From: Caballeronia sp031450805
GTDB lineage: Bacteria; Pseudomonadota; Gammaproteobacteria; Burkholderiales; Burkholderiaceae
NCBI RefSeq assembly: GCF_031450805.1
Contig: NZ_JARTVY010000001.1
Span: 434,001 to 498,000 of the forward strand
Direction of reading: 5' to 3'
DNA length: 64,000 nt
Part shown: positions 15,679-25,002 of the stretch, one piece after another
Numbering within the stretch: the first letter of the stretch is position 1
Layout of the letters: each line of letters begins with the position of its first letter
Position numbers and translations under genes: made by a program
Notes under the pieces: generated by a model
What the model was told of the DNA's origin: nothing
Seen by the model: the letters and a program-made list of their open reading frames with translations, nothing else
Databases searched by the model: none

Positions 15679-17121
15679 ATGAGCCTGAACGTCGTCACTC
15701 TTCTGTATCTGGTCGCGTCGGTGTGCTTCATTCAGGCGCTCAAGGGCCTGTCGAATCCGAAGACCGCGCGCATCGGCAATACGTTCGGCATGGCCGGGAT
15801 GGCGATCGCCATCTTCACGACGCTCGCGCTGATCGTCAAACAGGCCGCTTTCCTCGAGGCGAATCTCGCGCTCGGGCTTTCGTTGCTGTTCGCGGCGCTG
15901 ATCATCGGCGGCGGCGCGGGCGCGTATATCGCGGCGAAAGTCGAGATGACGAAGATGCCCGAACTCGTCGCGGCGATGCACTCGCTGATCGGTCTCGCGG
16001 CGGTGTGCATTGCGTACGCGGTCGTGGCGGAGCCGTCGGCGTTCGGGCTTGCAGCGCCCGGCGAGCCGATCCCGTACGGCAATCGCGTCGAGTTGTTCAT
16101 CGGCACGTTCGTCGGTGCGATTACGTTCTCCGGCTCGGTGATCGCGTTCGGCAAGCTGTCGGGCAAGTACAAGTTCCGGCTGTTTCAGGGCGCGCCGGTG
16201 GTGTACTCGGGGCAGCATCTGCTGAATCTGCTGCTCGCGGTCGCGATGATCGGCTTCGGCATCATCTTCATGGTGACGCAATCGTGGCTGCCGTTCATCA
16301 TCATGACGCTGATCGCCTTCGCGCTGGGCGTGCTCATCATCATTCCGATCGGCGGCGCGGACATGCCGGTGGTCGTGTCGATGCTCAACTCGTACTCGGG
16401 CTGGGCGGCGGCGGGCATCGGTTTCTCGCTGAACAATCCCATGCTGATCATCGCGGGATCGCTGGTCGGTTCCTCGGGCGCGATCCTGTCGTACATCATG
16501 TGCCGCGCGATGAATCGTTCGTTCTTCAATGTGATTCTTGGCGGGTTCGGTGGCGAAGCGGGCGGCGCGGCCGTGGGCGGAGCGACGGAACAACGGCCGG
16601 TGAAGTCCGGTTCCGCCGATGACGCCGCTTTCATGCTCGGCAACGCCGAAAGCGTGGTGATCGTTCCGGGGTACGGGCTGGCGGTCGCGCGCGCGCAGCA
16701 TGCGCTCAAGGAGTTGACGGACAAGCTGGTGGAAAAAGGCATCGATGTCCGGTATGCCATTCATCCGGTCGCCGGGCGGATGCCGGGGCATATGAACGTG
16801 CTGCTCGCCGAGGCCGAAGTGCCGTACGAAATGGTGCAGGAGATGGAGGACATCAACAGCGAGTTCGGGCAGACGGATGTGGTGCTCGTGCTCGGGGCCA
16901 ATGACGTTGTGAATCCTGCGGCTAAAACCGATCCGAAATCGCCGATTGCGGGGATGCCCATTCTCGAAGCGTACAAGGCGAGGACGATCATCGTGAACAA
17001 GCGATCGATGGCGGCAGGATACGCCGGGCTCGATAACGAACTGTTCTATATGGACAAGACGATGATGGTGTTCGGGGATGCGAAGAAGGTCGTCGAGGAG
17101 ATGATGAAGGCGGTGGAGTGA
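15679..17121 (+). CDS. pntB: NAD(P) transhydrogenase subunit beta
   Basis: This 480-residue protein has the standard PntB length. The first ~270 residues are membrane helices of the proton channel (for example ALGVLIIIPIGGADMPVVVS). The last ~180 residues are the NADP(H)-binding domain III, with VVIVPGYGLAVARAQHALKE, RYAIHPVAGRMPGHMNVLLA, EAEVPYE, VVLVLGANDVVNPAAKTDP and the closing YAGLDNELFYMDKTMMVFGD. Together with the two alpha chains it supplies NADPH using the proton gradient. The ribosome site AAGGAGG overlaps the end of the preceding gene. Confidence 0.97.
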   Translation: MSLNVVTLLYLVASVCFIQALKGLSNPKTARIGNTFGMAGMAIAIFTTLALIVKQAAFLEANLALGLSLLFAALIIGGGAGAYIAAKVEMTKMPELVAAMHSLIGLAAVCIAYAVVAEPSAFGLAAPGEPIPYGNRVELFIGTFVGAITFSGSVIAFGKLSGKYKFRLFQGAPVVYSGQHLLNLLLAVAMIGFGIIFMVTQSWLPFIIMTLIAFALGVLIIIPIGGADMPVVVSMLNSYSGWAAAGIGFSLNNPMLIIAGSLVGSSGAILSYIMCRAMNRSFFNVILGGFGGEAGGAAVGGATEQRPVKSGSADDAAFMLGNAESVVIVPGYGLAVARAQHALKELTDKLVEKGIDVRYAIHPVAGRMPGHMNVLLAEAEVPYEMVQEMEDINSEFGQTDVVLVLGANDVVNPAAKTDPKSPIAGMPILEAYKARTIIVNKRSMAAGYAGLDNELFYMDKTMMVFGDAKKVVEEMMKAVE

Positions 17122-17127
17122 GGGAAG

Positions 17128-17173
17128 ATGGTCGCCAGGCCAATCAACGCCTTGTTGCGAGCCCGGCGACCAT
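17128..17173. repeat. Inverted repeat between pntB and a convergent small gene
   Basis: ATGGTCGCC at 17128-17136 is repeated inverted as GGCGACCAT at 17165-17173, with 28 bases between, and an imperfect extension outwards. There is no T-tract. It could be a bidirectional processing hairpin for the converging transcripts. Confidence 0.4.
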
Positions 17174-17177
17174 GCCC

Positions 17178-17396
17178 TCACGACTCTACGAGGTTAGTCA
17201 GCAGAGCTCCAATGATGGTCTTTCGAACACGGGCTACTAATGGCTTACAGCCTTTGACCTTGGCGACCTTGATTGCTTCGGCTTGCGTCTCGTAGTCCTC
17301 GGGCGTGAGTCGGTGCGTCGCGGATAGTTCAAGCGCATAGCCCGCGATAGCGCCTTCTCGGTGCTTTGGGAGCGGTTCAACAGAAACGTTCGGCAT
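17178..17396 (-). CDS. Small hypothetical protein (72 aa)
   Basis: The ATG at 17396 follows GAAGAAACC and opens a 72-residue, basic, soluble-looking protein: MPNVSVEPLPKHREGAIAGY, then ATHRLTPEDYETQAEAIKVA and KPLVARVRKTIIGALLTNL. The layout, a beta strand and then QAEAI-type helix and ARVR strand, is vaguely like short DUF2188-type proteins. I do not recognise it with certainty. A longer reading (to 17501) adds 35 residues of unlikely composition. It converges on pntB. Codon use is less GC-biased than that of the neighbours. Confidence 0.55.
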   Translation of the reverse strand: MPNVSVEPLPKHREGAIAGYALELSATHRLTPEDYETQAEAIKVAKVKGCKPLVARVRKTIIGALLTNLVES

Positions 17397-17648
17397 GGTT
17401 TCTTCAAGACTTGGGCGAGCTTGCCCGAAGCGAACCGTGGAGGGAGACGGACGAAACCGGTACACGATATATCCGAATGGCAACTGCGTCGGATGTCGCA
17501 TTCAAAATGCCTTTCACGAGCCTATGGGCTGATCTCGTAGTGACGTCCCGAGGCTTGTAGTCCTCTTCGTGCTGTCAAGCCAACACGCACGGTGATCCGC
17601 ACACCGCCCCCGCGTACAATACCGCCTTTGAACCCCGCAAAACCCCAC

Positions 17649-18950
17649 ATGTCTTCCCCACTCTTCGACTGGTTTGTCCCCTGCCCGCGCGGTCTCGAAG
17701 CGCCGCTCGCCGCCGAGCTTGCCGAGATCGGGGAACGTCACGTCAGCAGCGCGCCGCTTTCGGGCGGCGGACCGCTCAACGTCGGCGCGCAAGTGCCCGG
17801 CGGCGTGCATTTCCGGGGCGGCTGGGTCGCGGGCATGGCGGCGAACCTGCATTCGCGTATCGCGAGCCGCGTGTTGCTGAAGATCGCGCACGGCCCGTAT
17901 CGCAATGAGAACGACATCTACGACCTCACTCATCGTCAGCGCTGGGAACAATGGTTCACACCGAGCCAGACGATGCGCGTCGACCTCACCGCGATCAAAT
18001 CGCCGCTAAAAAGCCTCGAATTCACGACGCTGCGCGTGAAGGACGCCGTCTGCGACCGCCTGCGCGACATCAGCGGCGCGCGGCCCAGCATCGACACCGC
18101 GCAACCGGACGTGCGCGTGTTCGCGTTCCTCACGATGAACGAATGCACGCTCTACCTCGACACCTCCGGCGAACCCCTCTTCAAGCGCGGCTGGCGGCTC
18201 GACAAGGGCGCCGCGCCGCTGCGCGAAAATCTCGCCGCAGGCATCCTGCGCCTCACCGGCTGGACGCCTGGCACACCGCTATTCGATCCGATGTGCGGCA
18301 GCGGCACCTTCCTCGCCGAAGCCGCGCAGACCGCGCTCAACATCGCGCCGGGCAGCGACCGGCGCTTCGGCTTCGAAAAGCTCAAGCCGTTTCACCCGGG
18401 CATGTGGCAAAAGCTCAAGACCGCCGCGACGGAAGCGCGCCGCGCCACCCGCGCTTCGCAAACACAGCTCGGCATCTTCGGCAGCGACATTTCCGGCGAC
18501 ATGCTCGATAAGGCTCGCGCGAACCTGAGCCGCGCGGGCGTCGCCGACCTGTCGCTCAAGCAGATCGACGCCCGCAACATGACGCCGCCGACCGATGCGC
18601 CCGGCATCCTCATTGCGAATCCGCCGTATGGCGAACGTATCGAAGTGCGCGGACGCGGGCCGCGCGGCGAAATCCGCGATACGCCGCGCTCGCGCCGCGA
18701 GGACGACGACGCATTCGCCCGCGCCCAGCCCGATCCCGCCGATACCGAATTCTTCGTCTCGTTCGGCAATGCGCTCAAGCAACGCTTTCCCGGCTGGCGC
18801 GCATATGTGCTCACGTCCGACCGCAAGTTGCCCGGCCTGCTGCGCCTGCGCGAATCGACGAAAACGCCGCTCTTCAACGGCGCGCTCGAATGCCGGCTCT
18901 TCCGCTTCGACCTGATCGCGGGAAGCGTGCGCAATCGCCCGGAAGAGTGA
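17649..18950 (+). CDS. RlmL-like 23S rRNA (guanine-N2) methyltransferase
   Basis: This 433-residue protein has an N-terminal ferredoxin-like/THUMP region (FDWFVPCPRGLEAPLAAELA; DIYDLTHRQRWEQWF) and a C-terminal SAM-dependent methyltransferase domain. The SAM site is LFDPMCGSGTFLAEAA, the acidic binding motif is FGSDISGDMLDKARANL, and the catalytic motif is ILIANPPYGERIEV. It corresponds to the RlmL (G2445) half of the fused E. coli RlmKL, without the RlmK half. A charged insertion rich in Arg/Asp follows the NPPY motif. I take the ATG at 17649 since homologous sequence begins there; a -10-like TACAAT lies at 17615-17620. Confidence 0.88.
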   Translation: MSSPLFDWFVPCPRGLEAPLAAELAEIGERHVSSAPLSGGGPLNVGAQVPGGVHFRGGWVAGMAANLHSRIASRVLLKIAHGPYRNENDIYDLTHRQRWEQWFTPSQTMRVDLTAIKSPLKSLEFTTLRVKDAVCDRLRDISGARPSIDTAQPDVRVFAFLTMNECTLYLDTSGEPLFKRGWRLDKGAAPLRENLAAGILRLTGWTPGTPLFDPMCGSGTFLAEAAQTALNIAPGSDRRFGFEKLKPFHPGMWQKLKTAATEARRATRASQTQLGIFGSDISGDMLDKARANLSRAGVADLSLKQIDARNMTPPTDAPGILIANPPYGERIEVRGRGPRGEIRDTPRSRREDDDAFARAQPDPADTEFFVSFGNALKQRFPGWRAYVLTSDRKLPGLLRLRESTKTPLFNGALECRLFRFDLIAGSVRNRPEE

Positions 18951-19032
18951 GCATGCAACACGATTCGAAGCCCGGCTACTAGGCCGAACGGCCGAGTCGC
19001 GCCGCCTCTGGCCCGGCGCTACAATCGGGCGG

Positions 19033-20430
19033 ATGAACTCAATGACCGAACACGCCAGCCCGATCGCCGTCGATATCTACCGTGACCGCCGCGAACGCCT
19101 GCTCGCGGCGTTGCGCGCGGAGGGCGGCGGCGTCGCCATCGTCGCCACTGCGCCCGAAGTCATGCGCAATCGAGACACCGACTTCCCCTTCCGTCACGAC
19201 AGCTACTTCTACTATCTGACCGGCTTCACCGAACCCGAGGCGACGCTCGTGCTCGATGCGAGCGCACAGAACGGCGAGCCATCGTCGATACTTTTCTGCC
19301 GCGAGAAGAACGCCGAGCGGGAAACGTGGGAAGGCTTTCGCTACGGTCCGGAAGCCGCGCGCGATGCATTCGGTCTCGATGCCGCGTTCCCCGTCGCCGC
19401 GCTCGACGACCAGATCACGCGCCTGATCGCCGACAAGCCCGCGCTCTTCTACGCGCTCGGCACGTCGGCGGAACTGGATGCGCAAGTGCGCAACTGGCTC
19501 GCGGCCGTCCGCGCGCAAGGCCGCAGCGGTGTGCGCGCACCGGCGAGGGCGCAGCACGTGCTGCCGCTCCTCGATGAAATGCGGCTCGTGAAGGACGCGC
19601 ATGAACTCGCGATCATGCGGCGCGCCGGGGCCATCTCGGCGGAGGCGCATCGCCGTGCAATGCGTGCATGCCGCCCAGGCATGCGCGAGTATGAAATAGA
19701 AGCCGAGTTGCTCTACACCTTCCGCCGCCACGGGGCGCAAGCGCCCGCATACGGCTCGATCGTCGCGGCGGGCGCGAACGCGTGCGTGCTGCACTATCCG
19801 GCGGGCAACGCCATTGCGCGCGACGGCGACCTCATCCTCATCGACGCCGCTTGCGAGCTGGACGGCTACGCGTCCGACATCACGCGCACCTTTCCGGCGA
19901 ACGGCCGCTTTTCGTCCGCCCAGCGCGAGCTTTACGACATCGTGCTCGCCGCGCAAGCCGCCGCAATCGACGCCACGCGCGCCAGCGTGAGCTTCGACGC
20001 GCCGCATCAGGCCGCCGTGAAAGTGTTGTCGCAAGGCTTGCTCGATACGGGCATCGTCGACAAGAAGAAGTTCGGCAGCGTGGACGACGTGATCGCCGAG
20101 CGCGCCTACATGCGTTTCTACATGCATCGGACGGGGCACTGGATCGGCATGGACGTGCACGACGCGGGCGAATACCGCGACGCCGACGGGCCCCGCGACG
20201 AGCAGGGCGCGCGGCCCTGGCGCACGCTCGCGGCGGGCAACGTGCTGACCGTCGAGCCGGGCCTCTACGTGCGCGCCGCCGAAGACGTGCCCGAGCGATA
20301 CTGGAACACGGGCATCCGCATCGAGGACGACGCGCTCGTGACACCCGGCGGCTGCGAACTGCTGACGCGCGAAGTGCCGGTCGCCGCGGACGAAATCGAA
20401 GCGCTGATGCGCGAATCCATCGGCAATTGA
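19033..20430 (+). CDS. pepP: Xaa-Pro aminopeptidase (PepP)
   Basis: This 465-residue metallopeptidase removes N-terminal residues that precede proline. The N-terminal creatinase-like domain holds RNRDTDFPFRHDSYFYYLTG. The C-terminal pita-bread domain has the dimetal ligands in LIDAACELDGYASDITRTFP (two Asp), HRTGHWIGMDVHDAGEYRD (His), LTVEPGLYV (Glu) and GIRIEDDALVT (Glu). A second ATG three codons in is possible. A TACAAT sits at 19020-19025, so the mRNA may begin almost at the start codon. ubiH starts 10 bases after the stop, the conserved pepP-ubiH order. Confidence 0.95.
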   Translation: MNSMTEHASPIAVDIYRDRRERLLAALRAEGGGVAIVATAPEVMRNRDTDFPFRHDSYFYYLTGFTEPEATLVLDASAQNGEPSSILFCREKNAERETWEGFRYGPEAARDAFGLDAAFPVAALDDQITRLIADKPALFYALGTSAELDAQVRNWLAAVRAQGRSGVRAPARAQHVLPLLDEMRLVKDAHELAIMRRAGAISAEAHRRAMRACRPGMREYEIEAELLYTFRRHGAQAPAYGSIVAAGANACVLHYPAGNAIARDGDLILIDAACELDGYASDITRTFPANGRFSSAQRELYDIVLAAQAAAIDATRASVSFDAPHQAAVKVLSQGLLDTGIVDKKKFGSVDDVIAERAYMRFYMHRTGHWIGMDVHDAGEYRDADGPRDEQGARPWRTLAAGNVLTVEPGLYVRAAEDVPERYWNTGIRIEDDALVTPGGCELLTREVPVAADEIEALMRESIGN

Positions 20431-20440
20431 AGACGAGAAC

Positions 20441-21640
20441 ATGAGCGACCCGATCACAGAACCGCATTTCGACTACGACATCGCCATCGTCGGCGCGGGG
20501 CCGGTCGGGCTTGCGCTCGCCGGCTGGCTCGCGCGGCGCAGCGCGACATCGCGGCTGTCCATCGCGCTGATCGACGCCCGGACGCCCGAGGCCGCCGCCA
20601 GCGACCCGCGCTCGCTCGCGCTGTCGCACGGCAGCCGCGTGATGCTGCAGCCGCTCGGATTTCCCGCCGACGCCACGCCGATTCGCCGCATCCACGTATC
20701 GCAGCGCGGGCACTTCGGGCGCACGCTGATCGAGCACGACGAGCACGAGTTGCCCGAGCTCGGGTATGTCGTGCGTTACGGCTCGCTCGTCGCGGCGCTC
20801 GCGAGCGCGGTCAAGAAGACCACGGTCGACTGGATCACCGATACCTCCGCGCTCGCGCCCCTGCAGGACAACGACGGCGTCACGCTGCCGCTGCAAACCG
20901 CGAGCGGGGAGCGCACGATTCGCGTCCGGGTGCTGGTCAATGCCGAAGGCGGGCTGTATCAGCAGGCGCCGCGCGAGGCCGCGCTGCTGAACGACAGACG
21001 CGCGCGCGACTACGGGCAGACGGCCATCGTCGGCACGGTGAGCGTGTCGGACCCGCAAGCGAATGTCGCGTGGGAGCGCTTCACGAACGAAGGCCCGATT
21101 GCGCTTCTGCCCTGCGGCGGGCAGCGTCACGCGGATTATTCGCTCGTCTGGTGCTGCTCGCCCGACGAAGCCGCCCGCCGCATGCAACTGGACGACGACG
21201 CGTTCCTCGCGGAACTGGGCGTCGCGTTCGGCGCTCGCATGGGGCGCTTCACGCGCATCGTGGGGCGCGCGGCGTTTCCGCTCGGGCTGACGGCGCTGCA
21301 CGCGCTCGTCGACCGGCGCACGGTGGCCATCGGCAACGCGGCGCAGACGCTGCATCCGGTGGCCGGCCAAGGGCTGAATCTCGGCCTGCGCGACGCACTC
21401 GCGCTGTGCGACGCGCTGTCCGCCGATGGTGCGCGTCCGCTCGCACTGGCGCATTTCGCCCAGCGCCGCGCGCTCGACCGGCGCTTCACCATCGGCGCTA
21501 CCGACACGCTCGCGCGAATCTTCACGGTCGATTTCGCGCCGTTGGCCGCCGTGCGCGGTCTTGCACTGACTGCGCTCGAATTTCTGCCGCCGTTGAAGAC
21601 GGCGCTCGCGCGACAGATGATGTTCGGGCAACGGCGGTAA
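20441..21640 (+). CDS. ubiH: UbiH-type 2-polyprenyl-6-methoxyphenol hydroxylase
   Basis: This 399-residue class A flavoprotein monooxygenase acts in ubiquinone synthesis. The FAD-binding GAGPVG is at residues 18-23 after DYDIAIV. The second FAD motif reads AIGNAAQTLHPVAGQGLNLG and then LRDALAL. The Asn in GNAAQ, where other family members have Asp, is the version found in UbiH and helps separate it from UbiF/UbiI. DPRSLALSHGSRVMLQPLG matches the family as well. It follows pepP by 10 bases, as in E. coli. The paralogous hydroxylases would lie elsewhere. Confidence 0.92.
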   Translation: MSDPITEPHFDYDIAIVGAGPVGLALAGWLARRSATSRLSIALIDARTPEAAASDPRSLALSHGSRVMLQPLGFPADATPIRRIHVSQRGHFGRTLIEHDEHELPELGYVVRYGSLVAALASAVKKTTVDWITDTSALAPLQDNDGVTLPLQTASGERTIRVRVLVNAEGGLYQQAPREAALLNDRRARDYGQTAIVGTVSVSDPQANVAWERFTNEGPIALLPCGGQRHADYSLVWCCSPDEAARRMQLDDDAFLAELGVAFGARMGRFTRIVGRAAFPLGLTALHALVDRRTVAIGNAAQTLHPVAGQGLNLGLRDALALCDALSADGARPLALAHFAQRRALDRRFTIGATDTLARIFTVDFAPLAAVRGLALTALEFLPPLKTALARQMMFGQRR

Positions 21641-21961
21641 CGGCCGCCCGCGTTTATGATCGACGCATGCTTCCCGCGATCCACGATCCGCGAGCGGGGA
21701 GCGCGCCGATCAGCGAGTTCGCGCGAGGCTCCACGCGTCCAGGGCGCAATCGTCGATTGAGCCGGCGGTCGCGCATCCCCGACTTATCCTCCCCACCCTT
21801 GCGCGCTTTCATCGAAGATTTAAAGACTTGCACGCGATTGCACTTAATTTCAGCAGCCGCTTAGCGTTAAAATACGCGTTTCCCTTCCGCATCCTTGCAT
21901 CCGCCTGACGCGAAGCCGGCATTGTTGCCGCACAGCCGCCAGCGCGGAGGCCCAAGCCTCC
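21641..21961. other. Intergenic region ubiH-dusB
   Basis: These 321 bases carry no supported gene. A plausible promoter for dusB-fis is -35 TTAATT (21844-21849), an 18-base spacer and -10 TAAAAT (21868-21873). That would give a leader of about 80 bases. The rest shows no repeat or terminator that I can support. Confidence 0.45.
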
Positions 21962-23053
21962 ATGCCCACCATCGGTTCACACGTTCTGCGCAATAACCTG
22001 TTCGTCGCGCCGATGGCAGGCGTCACCGACCGCCCGTTCCGCCAGCTCTGCAAACGCATGGGGGCGGGGTACGCGGTGTCGGAGATGGTCGCGTCGAACG
22101 CGCAGTTGTGGAAGAGCGAAAAGACCATGCGCCGTGCGAATCACGCCGGCGAAGTCGAGCCCATCTCGGTGCAGATCGCGGGCGCGGACCCGCAGATGCT
22201 CGCCGAAGCCGCGCGCCACAACGTCGCGAACGGCGCGCAGATCATCGATATCAACATGGGATGCCCCGCGAAGAAGGTCTGCAACGTCGCCGCGGGTTCG
22301 GCGCTTCTGCAGAATGAACCGCTCGTGGCGCGCATCGTCGAGGCCGTGGTGCAGGCGGTCGGCGTCGGGCCGGACGCGGTGCCGGTCACGCTCAAGATTC
22401 GCACCGGATGGAATCGCGAGAACAAGAACGCGCTGACCATCGCGCGGATCGCGCAGGATGCGGGCATTTCCATGCTCACCGTGCACGGCCGCACGCGCGC
22501 CGATCTCTACAAGGGCGACGCGGAGTACGAAACCATCGCGGCCGTGAAGGCATCGGTGAAAATTCCCGTCGTCGCGAACGGCGACATCGCCACGCCCGAA
22601 AAAGCGCGCGACGTGCTCGCCGCGACGGGTGCGGACGCCATCATGATCGGTCGCGCGGCGCAGGGGCGTCCGTGGCTGTTCCGCGAAATCGAGCACTTCC
22701 TGAAGACGGGCGAGCGCATGCCGCCGCCGCGCATCGACGAGATCCAGCAGGTGATGAACGAGCATCTCGAAGATCACTATGCGTTCTACGGGGAATTCAC
22801 CGGCGTGCGGACTGCGCGCAAGCACATCGGCTGGTACACTCGCGGCCTTTCCGGCGCGGGCACCTTCCGCCACCGGATGAATACGCTCGACACGACCAAA
22901 GAACAACTGCTCGCTGTGAACGAATTCTTCGACGCGCAAAAGGCGTTGTCGGACCGTCTCATCTATGTCGACGAGGCGCAGGACGCCGAGGACGCGGCCG
23001 GGGAAGAATCGTGCGGCGCGCAAGACCACACCGACCGACTAATAGCCGCATGA
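21962..23053 (+). CDS. dusB: DusB, tRNA-dihydrouridine synthase B
   Basis: This 363-residue FMN enzyme reduces specific uridines in the tRNA D-loop. The TIM-barrel start is LFVAPMAGVTDRPFRQLCK, the substrate segment is SEMVASNAQLWKS, and the catalytic Cys101 lies in INMGCPAKKVCN. The FMN phosphate site is PVVANGDIATPEKARDVLAA and then ADAIMIGRAAQGRPWLF. The protein is about 30 residues longer than E. coli DusB because of an acidic C-terminal extension. The stop overlaps the start of fis (ATGA), the conserved dusB-fis operon in which DusB precedes the nucleoid protein. Confidence 0.96.
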   Translation: MPTIGSHVLRNNLFVAPMAGVTDRPFRQLCKRMGAGYAVSEMVASNAQLWKSEKTMRRANHAGEVEPISVQIAGADPQMLAEAARHNVANGAQIIDINMGCPAKKVCNVAAGSALLQNEPLVARIVEAVVQAVGVGPDAVPVTLKIRTGWNRENKNALTIARIAQDAGISMLTVHGRTRADLYKGDAEYETIAAVKASVKIPVVANGDIATPEKARDVLAATGADAIMIGRAAQGRPWLFREIEHFLKTGERMPPPRIDEIQQVMNEHLEDHYAFYGEFTGVRTARKHIGWYTRGLSGAGTFRHRMNTLDTTKEQLLAVNEFFDAQKALSDRLIYVDEAQDAEDAAGEESCGAQDHTDRLIAA

Positions 23054-23283
23054 GCAGACATAACATCGAACAATGCGTCCGCCAGAGCCTGGACAGTTAC
23101 TTTCAGGACCTGGACGGCTCGAACCCGCACGACGTCTACGACATGGTGATCTCGTGCGTGGAGAAACCAATGCTCGAGGTGGTGCTCGAGCAGGCCGGCG
23201 GCAACCAGTCGCTCGCGGCCGAATATCTCGGCATCAACCGCAACACGCTACGCAAGAAGCTCCAGCAGCACGGATTGATTTGA
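23050..23283 (+). CDS. fis: Fis, DNA-binding nucleoid protein
   Basis: This 77-residue protein is shorter than E. coli Fis (98), as is usual in Betaproteobacteria. The C-terminal helix-turn-helix (GGNQSLAAEYLGINRNTLRK then KLQQHGL) is nearly identical to the NtrC/Fis fold and bends DNA at degenerate 15-bp sites. The N-terminal half (SRHNIEQCVRQSLDSYFQDL) forms the dimer. Fis controls rRNA promoters, supercoiling and recombination enhancers. Translation is coupled to dusB through the ATGA overlap. purH follows after 64 bases. Confidence 0.95.
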   Translation: MSRHNIEQCVRQSLDSYFQDLDGSNPHDVYDMVISCVEKPMLEVVLEQAGGNQSLAAEYLGINRNTLRKKLQQHGLI

Positions 23284-23347
23284 TTCTTCGGACTGGGGCG
23301 CTTGCCCTGGTCCGGCCTGGTTATCCTTTTCGGTTTCAGTGTTCATC

Positions 23348-24913
23348 ATGATCAAGCAAGCGCTCATCTCCGTTTCCGACAAATCCGGCATCGTCGATTT
23401 CGCGAAATCGCTGTCGGAACTCGGCGTCAAGATCCTCTCGACCGGCGGCACGGCCAAACTGCTCGCCGACGCGGGCCTGCCCGTGACCGAAGTCGCCGAT
23501 TACACCGGCTTCCCGGAAATGCTCGACGGGCGCGTGAAGACGCTGCATCCGAAAGTGCATGGCGGCATTCTCGCGCGCCGCGATCTGCCCGAGCACATGG
23601 CCGCGCTGCAGAAGCACGACATTCCGACCATCGATCTGCTGGTCGTCAACCTGTATCCGTTCGTGCAGACGGTCTCGAAGGAAGAATGCTCGCTGGAAGA
23701 TGCGATCGAGAACATCGATATCGGCGGGCCGACCATGCTGCGCTCGGCGGCGAAGAATCATCGCGACGTCACGGTTGTCGTCGATCCGGCCGATTACTCC
23801 GCCGTGCTCGATGAAATGCGCGCGAACGGCAACAGCGTCGGTTACAAGACGAACTTCCGCCTCGCGACCAAGGTGTTCGCGCACACCGCGCAATACGACG
23901 GCGCGATCACGAACTATCTGACGAGCCTGACCGAAGCACTGCAGCACAGCGAACGCAACGCGTATCCGGCCACGTTCAATCTCGCGTTCGAAAAGGTGCA
24001 GGACCTGCGTTACGGCGAGAACCCGCATCAAAGCGCGGCGTTCTATCGCGATCTTTCCGTGCCCGCCGGCGCGCTCGCGAACTACGAGCAACTGCAGGGC
24101 AAGGAGCTGTCGTACAACAACATCGCGGATTCGGACGCGGCCTGGGAATGCGTGAAGACTTTCGACGCGCCCGCGTGCGTCATCATCAAGCACGCGAATC
24201 CGTGCGGCGTCGCGATCGGCGCCGACGCGCACGAGGCGTACTCGAAGGCGTTCCAGACGGATCCGACTTCGGCGTTCGGCGGCATCATCGCGTTCAATCG
24301 TGAAGTGGACGAAGCGGCGGCGCAAGCCGTGGCAAAGCAGTTCGTCGAAGTGCTGATCGCACCTTCGTTCAGCGAAGCGGCGCGCGCCGTGTTCGCGGCC
24401 AAGCAGAACGTGCGTCTTCTGCAAATCGCGCTGGGCGCGGGCCACAACACGTTCGACCTGAAGCGCGTCGGCGGCGGGCTGCTGGTGCAATCGCTCGATG
24501 CGAAAAACGTCCAGCCGCACGAACTGCGCGTCGTGACGAAACGCCATCCGACGCCGAAGGAAATGGACGACCTGCTGTTCGCGTGGCGCGTCGCGAAGTA
24601 CGTGAAGTCGAACGCCATCGTGTTCTGCGGCGGCGGCATGACGCTCGGCGTCGGCGCGGGCCAGATGAGCCGCGTGGACTCGGCGCGCATCGCGGGCATC
24701 AAGGCGCAGAACGCGGGGCTGTCGCTGAACGGCTCGGCGGTCGCATCGGATGCGTTCTTTCCGTTCCGTGACGGGCTCGATGTCGTCGTCAACGCGGGCG
24801 CGACCTGCGTGATTCAGCCGGGCGGCTCCATGCGCGACGACGAAGTCATCGCCGCCGCCGACGAGCATAACGTCGCGATGATCGTCACCGGCACGCGTCA
24901 CTTCCGTCATTAA
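23348..24913 (+). CDS. purH: PurH, AICAR transformylase / IMP cyclohydrolase
   Basis: This 521-residue bifunctional enzyme carries out the last two steps of IMP synthesis. The N-terminal cyclohydrolase domain shows ALISVSDKSGIVDFAKSLSE, LSTGGTA and FPEMLDGRVKTLHPKVHGGI. The C-terminal transformylase domain shows LRYGENPHQSAAFYRD, the substrate segment IIKHANPCGVAIG (Lys-His pair) and AGATCVIQPGGSMRDDEV. I take the ATG at 23348; a GTG nine bases upstream is in frame but has a poorer context. Fis lies just upstream, as often in Burkholderiales. Confidence 0.97.
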   Translation: MIKQALISVSDKSGIVDFAKSLSELGVKILSTGGTAKLLADAGLPVTEVADYTGFPEMLDGRVKTLHPKVHGGILARRDLPEHMAALQKHDIPTIDLLVVNLYPFVQTVSKEECSLEDAIENIDIGGPTMLRSAAKNHRDVTVVVDPADYSAVLDEMRANGNSVGYKTNFRLATKVFAHTAQYDGAITNYLTSLTEALQHSERNAYPATFNLAFEKVQDLRYGENPHQSAAFYRDLSVPAGALANYEQLQGKELSYNNIADSDAAWECVKTFDAPACVIIKHANPCGVAIGADAHEAYSKAFQTDPTSAFGGIIAFNREVDEAAAQAVAKQFVEVLIAPSFSEAARAVFAAKQNVRLLQIALGAGHNTFDLKRVGGGLLVQSLDAKNVQPHELRVVTKRHPTPKEMDDLLFAWRVAKYVKSNAIVFCGGGMTLGVGAGQMSRVDSARIAGIKAQNAGLSLNGSAVASDAFFPFRDGLDVVVNAGATCVIQPGGSMRDDEVIAAADEHNVAMIVTGTRHFRH

Positions 24914-24936
24914 ACCGGCTCGCTTCATTTACTATT

Positions 24937-24980
24937 GGCCTGTTTGCGCTTCGACTGGCGCAAGCAGGCCATTTTGATTT
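24937..24980 (+). terminator. Rho-independent terminator after purH
   Basis: A 13-bp stem with one G-U pair (24937-24949 with 24958-24970) closes an eight-base loop and is followed by ATTTTGATTT. It separates purH from ruvC, whose start lies 33 bases beyond the stem. Confidence 0.8.
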
Positions 24981-25002
24981 CAACGAGCCGCACTGCGAAC
25001 GA

